Below are positions 25,309-33,042 of a DNA stretch of 38,152 nucleotides, piece by piece; the stretch's first letter is position 1, and every line of letters starts with the position of its first letter. Source of the stretch: a bacterium. GTDB lineage: Bacteria > Bacteroidota > Bacteroidia > Chitinophagales > Chitinophagaceae. The translations under genes were made by a program, and so were the position numbers. The notes beneath the pieces are model-generated. The model was not told the origin of the DNA. It searched no databases and was given only the letters and a program-made list of their open reading frames with translations. The stretch covers positions 1-38,152 of the forward strand of contig DAHXOZ010000008.1 of assembly GCA_027364635.1 (NCBI GenBank), in the 5' to 3' direction.

Positions 25309-26325
25309 ATGCAAGTTCATGAAAATTATTCACTCAAAAAATATAATACATTCGGAATAGATGCCTCTGCAAAATACTTTTCCATCTTCTCTTCCTCAAA
25401 TGAATTGAAAGAATTGCTGAATGAGAAAGCCGGGACAACCCACTTGATTCTCGGTGGAGGAAGCAATATTTTGTTTACCAAAAATTTTAATGGTTTTATT
25501 TTGAAAAATGAAATTCCCGGAATTGATCTTATTAGCGAAAATGAGGAATTTGTTTTTATTCGTGCAGGTGCGGGTGTAACGTGGCATTCCTTTGTTACTT
25601 TTTGTGTCAATAATAATTTTGGGGGAGTTGAAAATCTTTCGTTGATTCCGGGGAATGTGGGTGCTTCGCCCATGCAAAATATCGGAGCTTACGGAGTTGA
25701 AATTAAAGATGTTTTTTACGAGTTGGAAGCTTTTCATTTAAAGGATAAATCAACTGAAAAATTTACGGCACAAGATTGTCGGTTTGGTTATCGCGACAGT
25801 GTTTTTAAAAATAAGTATAAAGATCAATTTGCTATTTTATCAGTTACCTATCGGCTAAAAAAGAGTCCGGATTTTAATATCTCTTATGGTGCAATCGGGG
25901 AAGAATTACAAAAGATGAAAGTTGAAAAACTAAGTATTAAAGCTATTTCCGATGCTGTGATAAGTATCCGAACTTCTAAATTGCCCGACCCGGCTTTGAT
26001 AGGAAATGCCGGAAGTTTTTTCAAAAATTCGGTGGTAGGAAAGGAGAAATTAGATTTGCTTAAAGAAGCTTCGGGAGATATAAAATTCCCCTTTTATAAA
26101 AATGATGACAAAAGTTATAAAATTCCGGCAGGTTGGCTGATAGAACAATGTGGCTGGAAAGGATACCGGAAAGGTGATGCGGGATGTTATAGCAAACAGG
26201 CTCTGGTATTGGTAAATTATGGAAAGGCAACCGGAAAAGAAATTTATAATTTAAGTGAAGAAATAAAAATTTCTGTAAAAGAAAAGTTTACTATTGAGCT
26301 GGAAAGAGAAGTGAATATTTTATGA
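25309..26325 (+). CDS. murB: UDP-N-acetylenolpyruvoylglucosamine reductase
   Basis: This 338-residue flavoenzyme reduces the enolpyruvyl group to form UDP-N-acetylmuramate in peptidoglycan synthesis. LKKYNTFGIDA opens the FAD domain, with LGGGSNILF and NLSLIPGNVGASPMQNIGAYG as FAD-binding motifs. FGYRDSVFK carries R161, GNAGSFFKN carries the proton-donor serine S236, and the C-terminal LEREV carries the probable catalytic E334. The layout is that of type I (E. coli-like) MurB. The ATG at 25309 is chosen because the homologous start is MQVHENYSLKKYNTFG; an in-frame ATG at 25228 lies inside the opposite gene. Confidence 0.96.
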   Translation: MQVHENYSLKKYNTFGIDASAKYFSIFSSSNELKELLNEKAGTTHLILGGGSNILFTKNFNGFILKNEIPGIDLISENEEFVFIRAGAGVTWHSFVTFCVNNNFGGVENLSLIPGNVGASPMQNIGAYGVEIKDVFYELEAFHLKDKSTEKFTAQDCRFGYRDSVFKNKYKDQFAILSVTYRLKKSPDFNISYGAIGEELQKMKVEKLSIKAISDAVISIRTSKLPDPALIGNAGSFFKNSVVGKEKLDLLKEASGDIKFPFYKNDDKSYKIPAGWLIEQCGWKGYRKGDAGCYSKQALVLVNYGKATGKEIYNLSEEIKISVKEKFTIELEREVNIL

Positions 26326-26414
26326 TCACATTCCATTTAGTTATCAAAAAAGGTAGCTTGGTTTAATTTGTGTGTTAGCAAAAAAAGGTGAGTAACCGAG
26401 AGGTTTTTTAAAAA

Positions 26415-26435
26415 TAAGTGTATGTTTTACAATAA
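26415..26435. promoter_or_regulatory. Candidate AraR operator upstream of the GH51 gene
   Basis: TAAGTGT-ATGTTTT-ACAATAA is a near-palindrome with seven-base arms and a seven-base spacer. It matches the site at 29104-29124 at 17 of 21 positions, including TGTAT-TTT-ACAAT. It lies about 150 bp before the GH51 ATG. Assignment to AraR is inferred from gene context. Confidence 0.5.
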
Positions 26436-26585
26436 ATAATTTTACTTTAATATTGTGTCTGATTTAATAATGCAGAAAGCTGAATTTGATGATAATTTAA
26501 TTTTTAAAAGGCCTGGAATTTTTTGAATTCATCCTTTGAGATATTTTAAAGAAATCAAATAAGTTTTCATAAACTATATTCAACC

Positions 26586-28136
26586 ATGCGAATTAAGAAA
26601 CTTTTGCTTGCTGTCTTCATATGCACTTTTGCTTACGGTTCGTATTCACAATCAACTGCCACATTATTTGTGCAGAGTGATTCTGGTCACCAGTTAATCA
26701 GCAAAAACATTTACGGTATGTTTTCCGAACACCTTGGCAGAGATATTTACGATGGATTTTGGGTAGGAGAAAATTCACCTATTCCAAACAAAGATGGCAT
26801 AAGGCTGGATATTGTAAATGCATTGAGAAAGATCAACATTCCGCTGCTGCGCTGGCCCGGCGGTTGTTTTGCCGATCAATATCATTGGATGGATGGCATA
26901 GGCCCTAAAAATAGAAGGCCACAAACTGTTAATACCACATGGGGCAATGTAACAGAGAACAATGCTTTTGGCACTCACGAGTTTATGGAGCTTTGCGATC
27001 TTTTAGGTTGCAAAGCTTATATCGCCGGCAACATGGGAAGCGGCACCGTAAAAGAGATGTCTCAATGGGTGGAATATCTTAATTCCGATCTTGAAAGTTC
27101 AATTACCAAACTGCGTAAAGAAAATGGACGTGATGAAGCGTGGCACGTTCCTTTTTGGGGAGTTGGCAATGAAAGCTGGGGTTGTGGAGGCAATATGACG
27201 CCTGAGCATTACGCTGATCTTTACAGAAGATATGCCTCGTTTTGCCATGACTATCCCGGATCTCCTTTGAAAAAAGTTGCGAGCGGTCCGAATGGAGATG
27301 ATATTCATTGGATGGAAGTATTGATGAAAAATATTCCGCACAATCTTATGTGGGGTGTATCACTACATTATTACACTATTCCAACAGGCGATTGGAGCCA
27401 CAAGGGATCTGCTACTCAATTTGGCGAAAATGAATATTTTGGCACTTTGAAAAGGGCATTGGAAATGGATAAGGTTATTGATCACCAGGAAACCGTTATG
27501 GATAAGTACGACCCACAGAAAAAAGTGGCACTGGCCGTAGATGAATGGGGAGTTTGGACCGATGCAGAACCAGGTACCAACCCTGCATTCTTGTATCAGC
27601 AAAACAGTTTGCGCGATGCCTTAGCCGCTGCTTCTACCTTAAATATTTTTAATAACCATAGTGACAGGGTAAAAATGGCAAATCTTGCTCAAACAGTGAA
27701 TGTATTGCAATCTTTAGTGCTTACCAAAGGTGCTCAAATGGTTCTTACACCTACGTATTATGTATTTGATATGTATAAAGTTCACCAGGATGCGATGTTG
27801 TTACCAATCAAACTTCTTAGTCCTGATTATGTGGAAGGCAACGATCATATTCCTTCTGTAAATGCTTCTGCCAGCAAAGATTCTGCCGGAGTAATTCATA
27901 TTTCATTGGTGAATATTGACCCTTCAAAAACAATAACTGTTCGCACCTCTTTTGAAGGAACCCAATGGCAACATATCAATGGCACGGTACTAACTTCTGC
28001 AAATTTTAATGACTACAATTCTTTTGAAAATCCTGATAAGGTAAAGATTACTAATTTTTCAAATGCACGAAAAGAAAAAGATGAACTGGTGGTGAACCTC
28101 CCGCCAAAATCAGTAGTTGTGTTGGAATTGAAATAA
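26586..28136 (+). CDS. Secreted GH51 alpha-L-arabinofuranosidase
   Basis: This 516-residue retaining enzyme releases alpha-L-arabinofuranose from arabinan, arabinoxylan or arabinogalactan side chains. Residues 1-22 form a signal peptide. [19 protein letters not shown] (about 43-61) and [14 protein letters not shown] (88-101) are GH51 signatures. [12 protein letters not shown] carries the acid/base E196 and LAVDEWGVW carries the nucleophile E320. The C-terminal beta domain ends in [11 protein letters not shown]. Length is typical of the family. It stands upstream of the araR gene and has its own candidate AraR site, so it is probably part of the arabinose regulon though separated from the araB operon. 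Confidence 0.93.
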   Translation: MRIKKLLLAVFICTFAYGSYSQSTATLFVQSDSGHQLISKNIYGMFSEHLGRDIYDGFWVGENSPIPNKDGIRLDIVNALRKINIPLLRWPGGCFADQYHWMDGIGPKNRRPQTVNTTWGNVTENNAFGTHEFMELCDLLGCKAYIAGNMGSGTVKEMSQWVEYLNSDLESSITKLRKENGRDEAWHVPFWGVGNESWGCGGNMTPEHYADLYRRYASFCHDYPGSPLKKVASGPNGDDIHWMEVLMKNIPHNLMWGVSLHYYTIPTGDWSHKGSATQFGENEYFGTLKRALEMDKVIDHQETVMDKYDPQKKVALAVDEWGVWTDAEPGTNPAFLYQQNSLRDALAAASTLNIFNNHSDRVKMANLAQTVNVLQSLVLTKGAQMVLTPTYYVFDMYKVHQDAMLLPIKLLSPDYVEGNDHIPSVNASASKDSAGVIHISLVNIDPSKTITVRTSFEGTQWQHINGTVLTSANFNDYNSFENPDKVKITNFSNARKEKDELVVNLPPKSVVVLELK

Positions 28137-28235
28137 AACAGGAAAAATGCGGATTTAAAACCTAAGAATAAATCTCTTCTTCGTATGCGAATACCAAATT
28201 ATTAAAATGCTTTTCAGGATTAAAAACTTTTTTTA

Positions 28236-28946
28236 TTATTTAAGTTTTTTTGGATAGGGTATAAAATTTAAAAAACCATTAAACATATTGCGGTATTTTT
28301 TATTGTTAAGCTTGTAATAAAAGGCCCCTCTTTTTGAACCCACTTTATCTTTTTGCTTTTGTTTTAACAGCAGTCCTGTTGAAAGAATTTTACGGCTAAA
28401 ATTTCTTTTATCCATAAGTGATTCATAAACTCCTTCATATAAATTTTGTAATTGAGGAAGTGTAAATTTTTCAGGAAGTAATTCAAATAAAACAGGTTGA
28501 AAAGCGGCCTTATACCTCAATTTTTCTTTTGCCATTTCAATCATATCCGCATGATCAAATATCAAAGGGGGGATTTCTTTTAATAAAAACCATTCCGGGT
28601 GGAAATCACTACTTAGTTGTTTCTCATATTTAAAAATATCAATTAAAGCAAAATAGGCAATAGAAGCAGTTCTTTCTAATGGATCTCTATGGGGGTAACC
28701 AAAGGCATATAATTGTTCAAGGTAAACGTTTTCCAAACCTGTTAGTTGTTTCAAAACTCTTTGTGCTGCATTTTCAAAACTTTCTTTCGGTTGAACAAAT
28801 CCACCCATTAAACTCCATCTGCCTTTTTCCGGATTAAATCCTCTTTTGATCAACAATAATTTCAAATCTTGGCCATCGAATCCAAAAATGATACAATCGA
28901 CTGCAACCAGCATTCTGTTTTGGCTGACATAGCGTGTAAGCTCCAT
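28236..28946 (-). CDS. araR: Nudix-type AraR transcriptional regulator
   Basis: This 236-residue protein has a Nudix-fold N-terminal domain (about 10-145) and a winged-helix C-terminal domain (about 150-216, with FTLPQLQNLYEGVYESLMDKRNFSRK read in parts). This is the NrtR/AraR layout; in Bacteroidota such a protein is the known L-arabinose repressor. The Nudix box at 49-71 (GFVQPKESFENAAQRVLKQL) keeps the first glycine and glutamate, but RE is RV and EE is QL. Hydrolase activity is therefore probably lost and the domain would serve as an arabinose sensor. The gene is divergent from araB and convergent with GH51, and the shared gap holds a palindromic site. The family is certain; the AraR role rests on gene context. 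Confidence 0.87.
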   Translation of the reverse strand: MELTRYVSQNRMLVAVDCIIFGFDGQDLKLLLIKRGFNPEKGRWSLMGGFVQPKESFENAAQRVLKQLTGLENVYLEQLYAFGYPHRDPLERTASIAYFALIDIFKYEKQLSSDFHPEWFLLKEIPPLIFDHADMIEMAKEKLRYKAAFQPVLFELLPEKFTLPQLQNLYEGVYESLMDKRNFSRKILSTGLLLKQKQKDKVGSKRGAFYYKLNNKKYRNMFNGFLNFIPYPKKLK

Positions 28947-29088
28947 GGAACAGTTTTTTTACTATAAAGTGAATTGTAAAAATAATTCTAAATGAATAAA
29001 AAACTTCATCCCTGCTATTAAAGTTAAGTTGGTGTCAGATTGAATTTTAGCTGTGATCATAGCCGGCAAAAATATTTATTAAAAGCGA

Positions 29089-29117
29089 TTGGTTTTTTGT
29101 TAATAATTGTATATTTG
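29089..29117 (+). promoter_or_regulatory. Candidate promoter of the araBDA operon
   Basis: TATATTTG (29110-29117) is an exact TANNTTTG -7 box, with TTG at 29089-29091 18 bases upstream. The -7 box lies inside the palindromic AraR site, so a bound repressor would block the polymerase. Confidence 0.45.
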
Positions 29118-29124
29118 ACAATTA
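29104..29124. promoter_or_regulatory. Candidate AraR operator in the araR-araB gap
   Basis: TAATTGT and ACAATTA are perfect seven-base inverted arms around a seven-base spacer ATATTTG. The site covers the candidate araB -7 box. A close relative stands upstream of GH51 at 26415-26435. Confidence 0.6.
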
Positions 29125-29295
29125 ATACGTTTGCTGGTAGGAATTAATCCTCTTTCTCTACGGTTTTTTATAATATTGAAAGTTGAAATAGTAGATAAGT
29201 TTAGGCGAAATGATCTTCTTTGTTTCGCATTTAATGAGTTACTTAGGGTATGAGAAATAATTCCCGGATCCTTTTCAAAAATTTTCTAATTAAAG

Positions 29296-30981
29296 ATGTC
29301 AAAAAAGTATGTAATAGGCGTTGATTTTGGAACTGATTCAGTTCGTTCTGTCATTCTGGATGCAGGCAATGGCGAAGAAATTGCTTCATCGGTTTTTGCT
29401 TACCCACGATGGAAGAATGGATTATATTGTAATCCGGCTCAAAATCAGTTTCGGCAACATCCTTTAGATTATGTGGAAGGAATAGAAGCAACTATCAGGG
29501 AATGCCTGCAAAAAGCAGGCGAAACGGTTGCTTCAAATATACAAGCGATTTCTGTTGATACAACTGGTTCTACGCCTGTAGCTGTCGACAAAACCGGAAC
29601 TCCGCTGGCATTGCTGCCCCAATTTGATAATAATCCTAATGCAATGTTTGTATTATGGAAAGATCATACTTCTACCAAAGAAGCTGCCGAAATAAATGAA
29701 CATGCAAAAAAGTTTGATGTTAACTATTTGAAGTACGTGGGTGGTATTTATTCTTCAGAATGGTTTTGGGCAAAATTACTTCGTTTACTGAGGGTGGATG
29801 AATCGGTAAGGTCGAATTGCTACTCTTTTGTAGAACATTGCGACTGGATTCCTTTTTTGCTAACAGGAGGAACCGATGTTCATGAAATGAAGCGTAGTGT
29901 ATGTTCAGCAGGACACAAAGCCTTGTGGGCAGAAGAATTCGGCGGTTTGCCGCCCAATGATTTTTTCAACTCACTTAATCCTTTATTAAATAATTATACT
30001 TCAAGATTATTTACGGAAACTTATACGGCTGACAAACCTGTAGGTTCATTATCCGTCGAATGGGCTGGACGATTAGGCCTTTCAACAAGTGTAATTGTGG
30101 GAGTGGGCGCTTTTGATGCGCATATGGGTGCGGTAGGCGGGCAAATAGAGCCCTACTATTTGAGTAAGGTGATGGGAACTTCGACTTGTGATATGTTGGT
30201 AGCTCCATTAAGCGAAGTAAAAGATGTATTGGTACAAGGTATTTGCGGGCAGGTACCCGGATCTGTTATTCCCGGAATGATGGGAATGGAAGCAGGTCAG
30301 TCAGCATTTGGTGACACCTATGCATGGTTTAAAAATATTTTGTCTTGGCCATTAAGCAATTTATTACAAAATTCCTCAGTTATTGATGTTTCCACTGCAG
30401 AAACACTTATCAAAGAACTTGGAGATAAAATGATTCACCAACTTTCAATAGCAGCAGAAAAACTGCCTTTGAATGAAGCTGATGAATTATCGGTTGATTG
30501 GTTAAATGGCCGCAGAACTCCTGATGCTAATCAACTGCTTAAAGCTGCCGTTACGGGATTAACTTTAGGAACCGATGCTCCCCGCTTTTTTAAAGCATTG
30601 GTTGAAGGAACTTGTTTTGGCGCAAAAGCAATCGTGGAAAGGTTTGTAGAACAGGGCATTCCGGTAAAAGGATTAATAGGTATCGGTGGCGTTGCACGCA
30701 AGTCTCCCTACATCATGCAAACAATGGCTGACGTTATGGGTATGCCGATAAAAATTCACAGGTCTGAACAAACATGCGCTACCGGAGCGGCTATGTTTGC
30801 AGCAACCGCAGCCGGGATTTATGCTAAAGTAGAAGAGGCGATGAATGCAATGGGCCAGGGTTTTGATAAAGAATATTTTCCCGATAAAGAAAAGGCGGCC
30901 ATATATGAGAAACGGTATATAAAATACCTGGAATTGGGAAGATTTATAGAACAACAAACAACAGAGAACATTGCAAAATAA
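29296..30981 (+). CDS. araB: L-ribulokinase
   Basis: This 561-residue FGGY-family kinase phosphorylates L-ribulose to L-ribulose 5-phosphate. The N-terminal phosphate-binding segment VIGVDFGTDSVRSVI, followed by YPRWKNGLYCNPAQNQFRQ (read in parts), is typical of AraB rather than xylulokinase. GVGAFDAHMGAVGG, VMGTSTCDML and GIGGVARKSPYIMQTMADVMG are further FGGY and AraB signatures. Length matches AraB. It starts the plus-strand operon and its end overlaps the araD start by 11 bases. Confidence 0.95.
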   Translation: MSKKYVIGVDFGTDSVRSVILDAGNGEEIASSVFAYPRWKNGLYCNPAQNQFRQHPLDYVEGIEATIRECLQKAGETVASNIQAISVDTTGSTPVAVDKTGTPLALLPQFDNNPNAMFVLWKDHTSTKEAAEINEHAKKFDVNYLKYVGGIYSSEWFWAKLLRLLRVDESVRSNCYSFVEHCDWIPFLLTGGTDVHEMKRSVCSAGHKALWAEEFGGLPPNDFFNSLNPLLNNYTSRLFTETYTADKPVGSLSVEWAGRLGLSTSVIVGVGAFDAHMGAVGGQIEPYYLSKVMGTSTCDMLVAPLSEVKDVLVQGICGQVPGSVIPGMMGMEAGQSAFGDTYAWFKNILSWPLSNLLQNSSVIDVSTAETLIKELGDKMIHQLSIAAEKLPLNEADELSVDWLNGRRTPDANQLLKAAVTGLTLGTDAPRFFKALVEGTCFGAKAIVERFVEQGIPVKGLIGIGGVARKSPYIMQTMADVMGMPIKIHRSEQTCATGAAMFAATAAGIYAKVEEAMNAMGQGFDKEYFPDKEKAAIYEKRYIKYLELGRFIEQQTTENIAK

Positions 30982-31675
30982 ATACGAACATATTAAACAG
31001 GAAGCTTACGAGGCCAATATGCAACTGCCAAATTTAGGATTGGTGTTATTCACTTTTGGAAACGTAAGTGCAGCTGACAGAAACCTCGGAGTATTTGCCA
31101 TCAAACCAAGTGGCGTTCCATACGAAGATTTAACCCCTGCAAAAATGGTCATTGTGGATTTTGATTCAAACTTGGTTGAAGGAAGCTTACGGCCATCATC
31201 TGATACGAAGACACATGCGGTTTTATACAAGCATTGGGATAATATTAACGGTATAGCACACACGCATTCTACTTACGCAACTGCATGGTCACAGGCGCAA
31301 AGAGATATTCCAATCTTTGGAACAACCCATGCCGATCACAACACAGTTGATATTCCCTGTGCACCGCCGATGAGTGACGAAATGATACAGGGTAATTATG
31401 AATATGAAACCGGTTTCCAGGTTATGAATTGCTTTAAAGAAAAAGGGCTGAGCTATGAAGAAGTAGAAATGATTTTGGTGGGTAATCATGCCCCTTTTAC
31501 CTGGGGCAAAACAGCTGCCAAAGCTGTTTACAACAGTGCTGTATTAGAAAATATTGCTCACATGGCTTACCTCACGTTATCAATCAACGCTGATGCAGAG
31601 CGGTTAAAAGATGCCTTAATAAAAAAACATTATGAACGTAAACATGGCCCTGGTAGTTATTACGGTCAGCAGTAA
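30971..31675 (+). CDS. araD: L-ribulose-5-phosphate 4-epimerase
   Basis: This 234-residue class II aldolase-fold enzyme converts L-ribulose 5-phosphate to D-xylulose 5-phosphate. GNVSAADR and IKPSGVPYEDL bind the phosphate. D78 and the zinc ligands H97 and H99 (AHTHSTYA) match the E. coli residues, and GNHAPFTWG carries the third histidine. The start is read as TTG at 30971, inside the end of araB. The next ATG, at 31019, would remove the conserved first helix (HIKQEAYEANMQLP), so TTG is preferred. The stop is directly followed by the GH27 ATG without spacing. Confidence 0.95.
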   Translation: MQNKYEHIKQEAYEANMQLPNLGLVLFTFGNVSAADRNLGVFAIKPSGVPYEDLTPAKMVIVDFDSNLVEGSLRPSSDTKTHAVLYKHWDNINGIAHTHSTYATAWSQAQRDIPIFGTTHADHNTVDIPCAPPMSDEMIQGNYEYETGFQVMNCFKEKGLSYEEVEMILVGNHAPFTWGKTAAKAVYNSAVLENIAHMAYLTLSINADAERLKDALIKKHYERKHGPGSYYGQQ

Positions 31676-33028
31676 ATGAAAATACTTTTAGTCATATTAA
31701 TTGCAATCTTTGCTTCTAACGTGCAGGCACAACAGCTTGCTCAAACACCGCCTATGGGCTGGAACAGTTATAATTGCTTTGGCTCTGCAGTGCATGAAGA
31801 TGAAGTAAAAGCAAATGCTGATTATATGGCGGCGCATCTAAAGCCATATGGCTGGCAATATATTGTTGTAGATTTTCTTTGGGCTTATGATAATCCTCCC
31901 GGCAGTACCGTCGGTAATCCATATCAAAGCAGTCTTAGAGACGGCTCTTATATTCCATGGTTGAGCATGGATAATTATGGAAGGTTGTTGCCCAATGTGA
32001 ATAAGTTTCCATCTGCATTTGGCGGAAAAGGGTTCAAACCTTTGAGCGACTATGTTCATTCATTGGGATTAAAGTTTGGTATTCATGTGATGCGTGGCAT
32101 ACCGAGACAGGCTGTGTGGGCTAAAACAAAAGTATTGGGTACAGATGGCATTACTGCCGATCAAATAGCTGATACCACTTCAACTTGTGGGTGGCTAAAT
32201 CATATGTATGGCCTTGATATGACAAAGAACGGCTCTCAGCAATACCTCAATTCTTTATTGCAACTATATGCATCATGGGGCGTTGATTTTATTAAGGTAG
32301 ATGATATTTCAAGGCCTTATCACCAGGCAGAAATAGAGGGGTATAAAAAAGCGATAGAAAATTGCGGAAGGCCGATTGTACTAAGTTTATCACCCGGGGC
32401 CACACCTGTAAAGGATTCATCAAATGTGATTGCGAATGCCAATATGTGGCGTATGGCCGATGATTTTTGGGACAATTGGAAAGAAATTATTGCCATGATG
32501 AATTATGCAAAACAATGGCAGGGTATTGGTGGACCCGGCCACTGGCCTGATTGTGATATGTTGCAGATTGGAAAACTTTCCAAACGCGGACCAGTTGGCC
32601 ATGAAAGATATAGTCGTTTTACAAATGATGAATTGCGGACCCATTTTACATTTTGGTGTATTTACCAATCACCCTTAATGATGGGAGGAAACCTGCCTGA
32701 AGACAGGCCCTTTGATGATAGTCTGTTAACAAATGAAGAAGTGATTGCTGTTGACCAAAATGCAGAAAATCCAAGGTGCATTTTCCAGGATAGCACAAAA
32801 GCAATTTGGGCATCAAATGTTTTGAACAGTAAACAAATAAATATTGCCCTTTTTAATTTTAAAGACGAAGCGGAAACAATTTCTTTTCCATTTAAGAATA
32901 TTGGTAATTTTAAAAAAGCGAGATTAAGAGACCTTTGGAAGAGAAACGACATAGGCATTTACAAAAATAAATTTCAGCAAACAGTAAATGCGCACGGTAC
33001 TTTGCTGCTGCGTATTTCGCCCCAATAA
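31676..33028 (+). CDS. Secreted GH27 enzyme, predicted beta-L-arabinopyranosidase
   Basis: This 450-residue protein has a signal peptide (residues 1-19) and the GH27 opening TPPMGWNSYNCFGS. WGVDFIKVDD carries the probable nucleophile D209 and MWRMADDFWDNW the probable acid/base D263, with GGPGHWPDCDMLQIG at about 285-299. The substrate pocket differs from alpha-galactosidases: the usual aspartate pair is D66-F67 (VVDFLW), and the CEW motif is replaced by LSPG. Loss of the second aspartate fits a pentopyranose lacking the galactose hydroxymethyl group. Being within araBDA also favours beta-L-arabinopyranosidase. An alpha-galactosidase or dual activity remains possible. Its ATG follows the araD stop directly, so the two are translationally coupled. 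Confidence 0.85.
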   Translation: MKILLVILIAIFASNVQAQQLAQTPPMGWNSYNCFGSAVHEDEVKANADYMAAHLKPYGWQYIVVDFLWAYDNPPGSTVGNPYQSSLRDGSYIPWLSMDNYGRLLPNVNKFPSAFGGKGFKPLSDYVHSLGLKFGIHVMRGIPRQAVWAKTKVLGTDGITADQIADTTSTCGWLNHMYGLDMTKNGSQQYLNSLLQLYASWGVDFIKVDDISRPYHQAEIEGYKKAIENCGRPIVLSLSPGATPVKDSSNVIANANMWRMADDFWDNWKEIIAMMNYAKQWQGIGGPGHWPDCDMLQIGKLSKRGPVGHERYSRFTNDELRTHFTFWCIYQSPLMMGGNLPEDRPFDDSLLTNEEVIAVDQNAENPRCIFQDSTKAIWASNVLNSKQINIALFNFKDEAETISFPFKNIGNFKKARLRDLWKRNDIGIYKNKFQQTVNAHGTLLLRISPQ

Positions 33029-33042
33029 TTAATTAACAGATC

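Larger units (their letters stand above)
28947..29295. other. 349-bp divergent araR-araB control region
   Basis: This region holds no gene. It contains the candidate AraR site at 29104-29124, a plus-strand promoter at 29089-29117 and a minus-strand TATTTTTG (29067-29074) that could be the araR -7 box. If that promoter is used, the araB leader is about 170 bases long; no stable structure was recognised in it. Confidence 0.5.
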
